Shown piece by piece: positions 57,593 to 64,000 of a stretch of DNA of 64,000 bases. Location of the stretch: NCBI RefSeq assembly GCF_009762325.1, contig NZ_CP034348.1, positions 1,370,501 to 1,434,500 of the forward strand, written 5' to 3'. Position 1 is the first letter of the stretch; each line of letters opens with the position of its first letter. This DNA is from Roseovarius faecimaris (lineage in GTDB: Bacteria > Pseudomonadota > Alphaproteobacteria > Rhodobacterales > Rhodobacteraceae). Position numbers and translations under genes: made by a program. A model generated the notes under the pieces. That model saw only the letters and a program-made list of their open reading frames with translations, did not search any database and had not been told where the DNA came from.

Positions 57593-57950
57593 TCTCCTCA
57601 GAACTCGGTTTGATATCCGGTTTCGGCAGCCAGCGCCGAGCCGTCGAAATTTTTTTCGGACCAGACGATTTGTTAAGAAAGATGAACGATGCGCCGACGG
57701 CAGCGGTCCTGCCGGGGCGGGGCATGTGCGAACTATCTGACCTAAGTGAGCCGAATAAAAAAGTTTCTCCAGATCTCTAAATGCCGGACCTGTCCGGTGC
57801 TGCGGCGCGGCAATCAATCAAGATGAATCACATCGCCCCGCGCCGCGTCCTTTTTCGGACTTGGTCAACCGCTTTTTGCGAAAAAAAATATAAAATTTTC
57901 GTTGACCGCCTATGGGGGAATACGTCAAGTTGTGTAAACCGGCCGCTAAG
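57593..57950. other. Non-coding gap between tRNA-Pro and the nrdJ promoter
   Basis: No credible gene. A weak hairpin (TCGGC with GCCGA) lies soon after the tRNA, and an eight-T run about ten bases beyond it may end the tRNA transcript. The stretch near 57880-57900 is very AT-rich and could be an UP element or a second regulator site for nrdJ. Confidence 0.4.
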
Positions 57951-57966
57951 CCACAATATATAGTGG
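57951..57966. promoter_or_regulatory. NrdR box
   Basis: CCACAATATATAGTGG fits the NrdR-box consensus (core CAATATATAG within a palindrome). NrdR represses ribonucleotide reductase genes when dATP is high. It lies 195 bases upstream of the nrdJ start. A second box, usual about three helix turns away, is not clear. Confidence 0.72.
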
Positions 57967-58161
57967 TAGGTCGGAGGCAGGGACAACACCCTACACCCAA
58001 CATAACCGGGACAATCCCGGGAAAGAGCCTTTGTTCAAGGCTTTATGTCCGCGTCAGGTGATTGGCGCGTCCGGGAGGTGTGTTGTCCGCTGCGACAGGA
58101 GACATATGGCTCGCGATGCTGGGTCGCGACGGAACACCAAGCTGAAGTAGGGGCAGCTCAG
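57967..58161 (+). promoter_or_regulatory. Long structured leader of nrdJ
   Basis: About 195 bases between the NrdR box and the start codon, with several hairpins: CCGGGA/TCCCGG (58006-58020), AGCCTT/AAGGCT (58026-58042), and TCGCGA/TCGCGA (58111-58129). The last lies inside a possible outer stem GGTGT/ACACC (58077-58081 with 58134-58138). I do not find the conserved boxes of a classical cobalamin riboswitch. Confidence 0.5.
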
Positions 58162-61100
58162 ATGAAAATCGAAAGAAAATTCACAAAGGCCGGGCAGGAC
58201 GCATACGCGGATCTGGAGTTCATCACCACAAGCTCGGAAATTCGCAACCCCGATGGCACGACGGTTTTTCGCCTCGATGAGGTCGAAGTCCCCGCAAGCT
58301 GGAGCCAGGTGGCCAGCGACGTGATCGCCCAGAAATATTTCCGTAAGGCCGGCGTGCCCGCCTCCCTGAAAAAGGTCGAGGAAAAGGATGTTCCGGAATT
58401 CCTGTGGCGCTCGGTGCCCGCCGAAGATGGTGTGAAAACCGGCGGCGAAACCTCGGCCAAGCAGGTGTTCGACCGTCTGGCAGGGGCCTGGGCCTATTGG
58501 GGCTGGAAGGGCGGCTACTTCACCACCGAAGAGGACGCGCAGGCTTACTTTGACGAGATGCGCTATATGCTGGCCTCGCAGATGGCGGCGCCCAACTCGC
58601 CCCAGTGGTTCAACACCGGCCTGCATTGGGCCTATGGCATCGATGGTCCGGGTCAGGGCCACTACTATGTGGATTACGCCACGAAGGAGCTGACCAAATC
58701 CACCTCCGCCTATGAGCATCCGCAGCCGCATGCCTGCTTTATCCAGTCGGTCGCCGACGATCTGGTGGGCGATGGCGGCATCATGGATCTCTGGGTGCGC
58801 GAGGCACGTCTTTTCAAATACGGCTCCGGCACTGGCACGAACTTCTCCTCCCTGCGCGCCGCTGATGAGCCGCTGTCGGGCGGGGGCAAGTCCTCGGGCC
58901 TGATGGGCTTCCTGAAAATCGGGGATCGGGCGGCTGGCGCGATCAAATCCGGCGGCACCACGCGCCGCGCGGCCAAGATGGTCATCTGTGACGCGGACCA
59001 TCCCGATATTCAGGAGTTCATCAACTGGAAAGTGAAAGAAGAGCAGAAAGTGGCGAGCATCGTCGCGGGCTCGAAAATGCACGAGGCCAAGCTGAACGAG
59101 ATCTTCAGCGCGATCCGGGCCTGGGACGGCAGCAGCGAGGATGCGGTTGATCCCAAGAAGAACGAGCAGCTGAAGGCAGCTATTCGCGGCGCCAAACAGG
59201 TGCAGATCCCTGAGACTTATGTAAAACGCGTGCTGGATTATGCGCGGCAGGGCTACGATTCGATCGAGTTTCCGACCTATGACACCGATTGGGATAGCGA
59301 AGCCTATGCCAGCGTTTCGGGGCAGAACTCCAACAACTCGATCCGCGTGACCGATGCCTTCCTCAAGGCGGTCGAGGAAGATGGCGACTGGGCGCTGATC
59401 AACCGCACCGACGGCAGCGTCGCCAAGACCATCAAAGCCCGCGATCTGTGGGAAGATGTGGGCCATGCGGCCTGGGCCTGCGCCGATCCGGGCATTCAAT
59501 ATCACGACACTGTCAATGCCTGGCATACCTGCCCGGAAGATGGCGAGATTCGTGGATCAAACCCTTGTTCTGAATACATGTTCCTGGACGATACGGCGTG
59601 TAATCTGGCCTCCATGAACCTGCTGCAATTTTACAAAAACGAACAATTCGACGCAGAAAGCTACATGCACGCCACGCGTCTGTGGACCGTGACTTTGGAA
59701 ATCAGCGTGATGATGGCGCAGTTCCCCTCGAAAGAGATTGCGCAGCTTTCCTATGAGTTCCGCACGCTGGGTCTGGGCTATGCCAATATCGGCGGCCTGC
59801 TGATGAACATGGGGCTGGGCTATGACAGCGCCGAGGGCCGTGCCCTGTGCGGTGCGCTGACGGCGATCATGACCGGTGTCAGCTATGCCACCTCCGCCGA
59901 GATGGCGGGCGAGCTGGGACCGTTCGAAGGCTACAAGCGCAACAAGAAACACATGCTGCGCGTCATGCGCAACCACCGCAACGCCGCTTATGGCGCCACC
60001 GAGGGCTATGAAGGGCTCGCCGTCAAACCGGTGCCGCTGGACCTGGCCAACTGCCCCGACAGCCGCCTTGTGGATCTGGCGATGGCCAGCTGGGACGAGG
60101 CGCTGAAACTGGGCGAAAAGCACGGCTATCGCAACGCGCAGGCCACGGTGATTGCCCCCACCGGCACGATCGGTCTGGTGATGGATTGCGACACGACCGG
60201 GATCGAACCCGATTTCGCTCTGGTGAAGTTCAAGAAGCTTGCCGGTGGCGGCTACTTCAAGATCATCAACCAATCGGTGCCCGCCGCCCTTGCCAAACTG
60301 GGCTATGGCAGCGCACAGATTGAAGAGATCGTCAGCTACGCGGTCGGCCACGGCACCATCGGCAACGCGCCGGGCGTCAACCACACCTCGCTGGCAGGGC
60401 ACGGCTTCGGCGCAAACGAGCTGGCCAAGATCGACGCCGCCCTGGGCAGCGCCTTCGACATCCGCTTTGTCTTCAACCAGTGGACCCTTGGCGAGGAGTT
60501 CTGCAAGAACGTGCTGGGCATCCCGGCGGAGAAGCTGAACGACCCGACCTTCGACCTGCTGGCCAGCCTCGGCTACTCCAAGGCCGATATCGACGCGGCG
60601 AATGACCATGTCTGCGGGACGATGACGCTGGAAGGCGCGCCGCATCTGAAGACAGAGCACTATCACATCTTCGATTGCGCCAACCCCTGCGGCAAGAAAG
60701 GCAAGCGCTTCCTCAGCGTGAACAGCCACATCGATATGATGGCAGCCGCACAAAGCTTCATCTCGGGCGCGATCTCGAAGACGATCAACATGCCCAACGA
60801 TGCGACCATCGAGGATTGCCAGGCTGCCTATGAGCGCAGCTGGCAGATGGGGGTGAAGGCCAACGCGCTCTACCGTGACGGCTCCAAACTGTCACAGCCT
60901 CTGGCCGCCGCCCTGGTCGAGGATGACGACGACGCCGCCGAAATCCTCGAAACAGGCACGCCGCAGGAAAAGGCCGCTGTACTGGCCGAGAAGATCGTCG
61001 AGAAGGTGATCGTCAAGGAAGTTGTCAAATCGCACCGCGAGAAGATGCCGGAGCGCCGCAAGGGCTATACCCAAAAGGCGGTCGTCGGCGGGCACAAGGT

Positions 61101-61854
61101 TTACTTGCGCACGGGCGAATATAGCGACGGTAGCTTGGGCGAAATCTTCATCGACATGCACAAGGAAGGCGCGGGCTTCCGCGCGATGATGAACAACTTC
61201 GCCATCGCGGTGTCGGTGGGCCTGCAATATGGCGTGCCGCTGGAAGAATTCGTCGATGCCTTCACCTTCACCAAGTTCGAACCGGCGGGCATGGTGCAGG
61301 GCAACGACTCGATCAAGAACGCCACGTCGATCCTCGACTATATCTTCCGCGAACTGGCGGTCAGCTACCTCGACCGCACCGATCTGGCGCATGTGAAGCC
61401 CGAGGGCGCGAGCTTTGACGATCTGGGCCGCGGCGAGGAAGAAGGCGTCAGCAACATCTCGGAAATGTCCGACAGTGCGGCCAACCGCTCGCTCGAGGTG
61501 CTCAAGCAGATCAGCTCGACGGGCTACCTGCGCAAGCGTCTGCCGCAGGAGCTGGTCGTGCTCAATGGCGGTCAGTCGGCCGAGGCCGTGGCGCTGAACG
61601 GTGCCGTGGACCCGGTGGCGGCGCTTGAGACGCTGGTGCCCGAAACCGCCGTTGCGGCGGCGGGGTCGGTGACCGCCTCGATCAGCACGACCACGGCAGT
61701 GGCGACGGGCACGGTCGAGATGGACGCGCGCACCAAGGCCAAGATGCAGGGCTATGAGGGCGAAGCCTGCGGCGATTGCGGCAACTACACGCTGGTGCGC
61801 AACGGCACCTGCATGAAGTGCAACACCTGCGGCGCCACGTCGGGCTGTAGCTGA
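58162..61854 (+). CDS. nrdJ: Vitamin B12-dependent (class II) ribonucleotide reductase
   Basis: A 1230-residue class II ribonucleotide reductase making dNTPs with adenosylcobalamin. The catalytic motif is NPCSEYM (Asn467, Cys469, Glu471). A C-terminal cysteine cluster ([15 protein letters not shown] and CNTCG) is the redox/zinc-like tail. The ATG at 58162 follows AGGGGC; the frame is open for 39 more codons to 58045 but that stretch looks like structured leader. The NrdR box upstream explains regulation. Confidence 0.95.
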   Translation: MKIERKFTKAGQDAYADLEFITTSSEIRNPDGTTVFRLDEVEVPASWSQVASDVIAQKYFRKAGVPASLKKVEEKDVPEFLWRSVPAEDGVKTGGETSAKQVFDRLAGAWAYWGWKGGYFTTEEDAQAYFDEMRYMLASQMAAPNSPQWFNTGLHWAYGIDGPGQGHYYVDYATKELTKSTSAYEHPQPHACFIQSVADDLVGDGGIMDLWVREARLFKYGSGTGTNFSSLRAADEPLSGGGKSSGLMGFLKIGDRAAGAIKSGGTTRRAAKMVICDADHPDIQEFINWKVKEEQKVASIVAGSKMHEAKLNEIFSAIRAWDGSSEDAVDPKKNEQLKAAIRGAKQVQIPETYVKRVLDYARQGYDSIEFPTYDTDWDSEAYASVSGQNSNNSIRVTDAFLKAVEEDGDWALINRTDGSVAKTIKARDLWEDVGHAAWACADPGIQYHDTVNAWHTCPEDGEIRGSNPCSEYMFLDDTACNLASMNLLQFYKNEQFDAESYMHATRLWTVTLEISVMMAQFPSKEIAQLSYEFRTLGLGYANIGGLLMNMGLGYDSAEGRALCGALTAIMTGVSYATSAEMAGELGPFEGYKRNKKHMLRVMRNHRNAAYGATEGYEGLAVKPVPLDLANCPDSRLVDLAMASWDEALKLGEKHGYRNAQATVIAPTGTIGLVMDCDTTGIEPDFALVKFKKLAGGGYFKIINQSVPAALAKLGYGSAQIEEIVSYAVGHGTIGNAPGVNHTSLAGHGFGANELAKIDAALGSAFDIRFVFNQWTLGEEFCKNVLGIPAEKLNDPTFDLLASLGYSKADIDAANDHVCGTMTLEGAPHLKTEHYHIFDCANPCGKKGKRFLSVNSHIDMMAAAQSFISGAISKTINMPNDATIEDCQAAYERSWQMGVKANALYRDGSKLSQPLAAALVEDDDDAAEILETGTPQEKAAVLAEKIVEKVIVKEVVKSHREKMPERRKGYTQKAVVGGHKVYLRTGEYSDGSLGEIFIDMHKEGAGFRAMMNNFAIAVSVGLQYGVPLEEFVDAFTFTKFEPAGMVQGNDSIKNATSILDYIFRELAVSYLDRTDLAHVKPEGASFDDLGRGEEEGVSNISEMSDSAANRSLEVLKQISSTGYLRKRLPQELVVLNGGQSAEAVALNGAVDPVAALETLVPETAVAAAGSVTASISTTTAVATGTVEMDARTKAKMQGYEGEACGDCGNYTLVRNGTCMKCNTCGATSGCS

Positions 61855-61879
61855 GCCGGGGCCGCGAGGGAGCAGAGCC

Positions 61880-62155
61880 ATGGCCAGGATGAGCTACACC
61901 GCAACGATCGAATGTGACGGGGTGACGTCGGAACCCCTTGAGATCGAGGTGACGCTTGACGGCGGTCTGGGGCGCGGCTCTTTCGCGGTGCCGCCGGGGC
62001 TGGCGGGGGTGGTGATGAACGCCTCCACCCACGCCACGGTACGCACCGAGGAAGGCGAGGAGTTCAAGATCCTCTTTCACCGCGTGCTCTTTCCGGAATG
62101 CGTGGCGGAGTTCGAAACAAGCGGGCCGGTGCCGATGGGCCGGAAGGTCGCCTAG
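61880..62155 (+). CDS. Small conserved-looking hypothetical protein
   Basis: A 91-residue acidic protein starting MARMSYTATIECDG, 25 bases after nrdJ. It has a beta-rich pattern, no signal peptide and no membrane segment, and I do not recognise the family. Codon use matches the neighbours, and GGGAGCAG lies before the start. It is probably co-transcribed with nrdJ. Confidence 0.6.
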   Translation: MARMSYTATIECDGVTSEPLEIEVTLDGGLGRGSFAVPPGLAGVVMNASTHATVRTEEGEEFKILFHRVLFPECVAEFETSGPVPMGRKVA

Positions 62156-62190
62156 ACAGGGCGGCGCCGCGACAGAGATCACGCACCTCT

Positions 62191-62453
62191 GGTGGGGGCG
62201 TGTAGGGGGCAAGGGGCTGAACCTCCACCAGCGACAGCCCGCCCCCGACGAAACAAAGGGCCAAGCGCGCACATGCCAGCGCGGGCCGAGGGACAGGGTG
62301 GGGGCGGACGATCAGTCCTTGCCCATCCTCACACGGGGCGGGTGCGCTCGCCCCCGACGACGTTCAGGCCGCAGGCAGAAACCGGGCGGTACAATCAAGT
62401 GAGCCTGGACGGCGAAACTTATCGGGGGGCCTTGTGCCCCCCGTTTTTCTTTT
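62191..62453 (+). ncRNA. Candidate structured RNA with twin hairpin units
   Basis: A gap of about 300 bases without a gene holds two units (62191-62251 and 62297-62360) that both open with GGTGGGGGCG and close with CGCCCCCGACGA. Each closes on a 7-bp stem. Inner hairpins expose CCTCC (unit 1, near 62223) and CCTC (unit 2, near 62326). Between them a GGCC/GCGC hairpin lies at about 62260-62286. The region ends in a strong terminator. It could be a small RNA or the 3' end of the upstream mRNA. Confidence 0.4.
62423..62453 (+). terminator. Strong intrinsic terminator
   Basis: An 8-bp stem CGGGGGGC/GCCCCCCG with a 5-base loop, then TTTTTCTTTT. It ends the transcript coming from nrdJ and the small gene, or from a separate RNA at 62191. 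Confidence 0.88.
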
Positions 62454-62464
62454 GAAAAAAGGGG

Positions 62465-63001
62465 CTAACGTGTCTGCTCTTCGGCCGTTTTGGGTTTCTC
62501 CGGCTCGGAGAAAAGCGTGAAGCGCGCGCCTTTGCCCCGCGTGCCATCGGGCGCCACAAAACGTGCTTCGATCTCGGCGCTGATGGTCTTGTGGCGGGCA
62601 GGCGGGCCTTCGAACCAGCTTCCCAGATGCTGGAAGTCTTCCCGCGCGCCAAGGGTGGAGCTGATCGGGCCTTCGGGCAGGGCGTACCTGGGAAAGCTGC
62701 CGTCGATCACGCGCAACTCAAGCCCAAGATCGGCGAAGGTGACCGGCGCGCCCGGGGGCAAGGCGATGGTGAAAGAAACATAGCCCTGGCCGCCGCAGAG
62801 CGATTCCTGCGCGGCGGAGCCGCGGCCGAGCGAGACATCCCGCACGACCGGGGCATTTTGGCTTATGAAACTGGTGATGTCCGCGTTCGCCGCGCGCTCT
62901 GTGCTGAAGGGCGCGTAAAAGACCGGCGGCGGCTCGCAAGCCTCAGCCATGGGTGACCAGGCCAGCAACATGCCGACCGAGATGGGGATCAATCGGATCA
63001 T
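62465..63001 (-). CDS. Secreted hypothetical protein
   Basis: A 178-residue protein beginning MIRLIPISVGMLLAWS. A signal peptide ends near MAEA|C. The mature part is rich in Pro and Gly with a beta-strand pattern and no motif I recognise. The ATG at 63001 is preferred; a longer frame upstream adds a non-hydrophobic extension. The stop lies 12 bases past the T-run of the plus-strand terminator. Confidence 0.6.
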   Translation of the reverse strand: MIRLIPISVGMLLAWSPMAEACEPPPVFYAPFSTERAANADITSFISQNAPVVRDVSLGRGSAAQESLCGGQGYVSFTIALPPGAPVTFADLGLELRVIDGSFPRYALPEGPISSTLGAREDFQHLGSWFEGPPARHKTISAEIEARFVAPDGTRGKGARFTLFSEPEKPKTAEEQTR

Positions 63002-63151
63002 CTCATGCGTCCTCGAAATACGCTCTTTCAAATAGGCCCAGTTTAGCACAGAGCCGGTCAGATGTGCACTTTTACCATCCCCGTGACGAGTTTGCCTGCG
63101 TGAATGGTATTAAATGTTGCGCAACCCCGGGCGCTGGGGCAAGCAGCGGCC

Positions 63152-63907
63152 ATGGCGCGCGATCCCTATATCAGCATCTGCATCCCGGCCTATGAAATGG
63201 GCGGGCAGGGGGCAGAGTATCTGCTGGACAGTTTCGAGCACCTTTTGCGCCAAAGCTACGAGCAATTCGAGGTGATCGTCTCGGACCAGTCCGACGATGA
63301 GGGCGTGGCGACGATCTGCAAGGCCTATGCCGACAGGCTGGATATCACGCGGCTCGACAATCGCGGCGGTGCGCGGCAGGCTTCGGCCAACACCAACAAC
63401 GCGATGCGCGCGGCCCGGGGACAGGTGCTCAAGGTGCTGTTTCAGGACGATTTTCTGTGTGATCCCACGGCCCTTGCCCAACATGCCGACGCCTTCTCGA
63501 AAGAAGGTGCGCAATGGCTGCTCTGCGGCTCGGGGGTGACCCATGACGGGCAAAGCCTGGAAAACACCATGGTGCCCCGGCTCGATCCCAACCTTTACCT
63601 TGGCAAGAACACGGTCAGCAGCCCCTCCGTGCTGGCCCTTCGGGCGGGCACCGGGCTGGAGTTTGACGAAGAGCTGATTTGGCTCATGGATGTGGATATG
63701 TACAAGCGCTGTCAGAAGGTGCTTGGCGCGCCGCATATTCTTGAGGCGCCGATGGTGGCCAACCGGCTGCATCTGGGGCAGGTGAGTGCGGGCGTGTCTC
63801 CCACCCTCAGACGCCGTGAGCTGCGCTATATGCGCGCGAAGCATCAAGCCGATGAGACCTTGGGCAACCGCCTGCATTACTATAAACAGATGCTCAAGGC
63901 CCGCTGA
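63152..63907 (+). CDS. Family 2 glycosyltransferase
   Basis: A 251-residue GT-A glycosyltransferase. The start ISICIPAYEMG (8-18), VIVSDQSDDEG and the metal-site region KVLFQDDFLCDP fit family 2. It transfers a sugar from a nucleotide sugar, probably to a surface polysaccharide. The ATG at 63152 gives the normal N-terminus. The next gene starts 17 bases after the stop, so a polysaccharide operon may continue beyond the window. Confidence 0.85.
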   Translation: MARDPYISICIPAYEMGGQGAEYLLDSFEHLLRQSYEQFEVIVSDQSDDEGVATICKAYADRLDITRLDNRGGARQASANTNNAMRAARGQVLKVLFQDDFLCDPTALAQHADAFSKEGAQWLLCGSGVTHDGQSLENTMVPRLDPNLYLGKNTVSSPSVLALRAGTGLEFDEELIWLMDVDMYKRCQKVLGAPHILEAPMVANRLHLGQVSAGVSPTLRRRELRYMRAKHQADETLGNRLHYYKQMLKAR

Positions 63908-63924
63908 GGCCGCAAGGAGAGCCA

Positions 63925-64000
63925 ATGGATCCGTTTACCGCCATCGTTCGCCGCCTGCGCAAGGCGCTGACCCGCGCGCCCTACAAGTATGACTATTACG
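63925..64000 (+). CDS. Partial gene of unknown function (5' end only)
   Basis: Starts MDPFTAIVRRLRKALTRAPY behind the ribosome site AAGGAGA and runs off the window after 25 codons. The basic start does not identify a family. Its position after a glycosyltransferase suggests a surface-polysaccharide or methyltransferase gene, which is only a guess. Confidence 0.55.
   Translation, partial: MDPFTAIVRRLRKALTRAPYKYDYY

Noticed and set aside
57870..57905. Second NrdR box in the AT-rich stretch
   Set aside because: The stretch is an imperfect A/T inverted repeat but lacks the CAATATATAG-like core, so it was not called.
58045..58161. A 39-codon upstream extension of nrdJ
   Set aside because: The extension does not look like the family start, lies in a hairpin-rich leader, and the ATG at 58162 has a better ribosome site.
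57967..58161. Classical cobalamin riboswitch before nrdJ
   Set aside because: The conserved B12-box and core sequences are not visible, so the leader is reported only as a structured region.
62177..62453. tmRNA, RNase P RNA or SRP RNA
   Set aside because: No tag-peptide frame, no T-loop with matching acceptor stem, and none of the conserved RNase P or SRP core sequences are present.

Overview
The window looks like chromosomal DNA of an alphaproteobacterium of the family Rhodobacteraceae, most likely the Roseobacter group. The evidence is high GC with strong codon bias, a trpG-trpD-trpC-moaC-moeA-lexA gene string, a direct-repeat LexA box (GTTC-N7-GTTC), a B12-dependent ribonucleotide reductase, and a gene-transfer-agent (GTA) type endolysin/holin pair inside a cytochrome c maturation cluster. 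No rRNA operon, integrase, transposase or CRISPR array is visible. One tRNA (Pro, UGG) is present. About 55 protein genes cover most of the sequence.

Region 1 (about 200-10570) is a molybdenum-hydroxylase island. It holds a MoxR ATPase and VWA protein (CoxD/CoxE-like), a two-gene YeeE/YedE sulfur transporter behind a BigR/SqrR-like operator, an XdhC-family maturation factor, a stand-alone molybdopterin-binding protein, a nitroreductase, and structural genes in the order small-large-medium. The large subunit has the form II signature AYRGAGR, so CO is not a safe substrate call. Region 2 (10737-22771) is mixed metabolism: a beta-hydroxyacid dehydrogenase, a penicillin-acylase-type hydrolase, a flavoprotein, a grxD-bolA pair, purL, a PLP ammonia-lyase with an M24 peptidase, a GNAT and a LysR regulator. 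Region 3 (22927-33543) has a fused indolepyruvate ferredoxin oxidoreductase behind a palindromic operator, an acyltransferase, murI, argC, and ccmE-[endolysin-holin]-ccmF-ccmH.

Region 4 (33618-44358) has a crotonase, gltA, gltX, comEC, lexA and the tightly overlapping trpGDC-moaC-moeA operon. Region 5 (44488-55528) has a long low-complexity deacetylase-family protein, a DUF1194 protein, rluE, a rhodanese, trpE, a PpiD-like foldase, an aminotransferase, gpt, two LysE exporters and fabI. Region 6 (55739-64000) has pdxH, a double cold-shock protein, a DUF192 protein, tRNA-Pro, nrdJ with an NrdR box and a long structured leader, a small unknown gene, a candidate structured RNA ending in a strong terminator, a secreted hypothetical, a glycosyltransferase and the start of a further gene.

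Three families of short dispersed intergenic repeats recur across the window. One centres on GCCTCGCGAGGC, one is a GGTGCGTG/CACGCACC hairpin, and one contains GAGTATTT and twice forms long hairpins just after stop codons. All functional calls come from reading sequence motifs; no database search was run.
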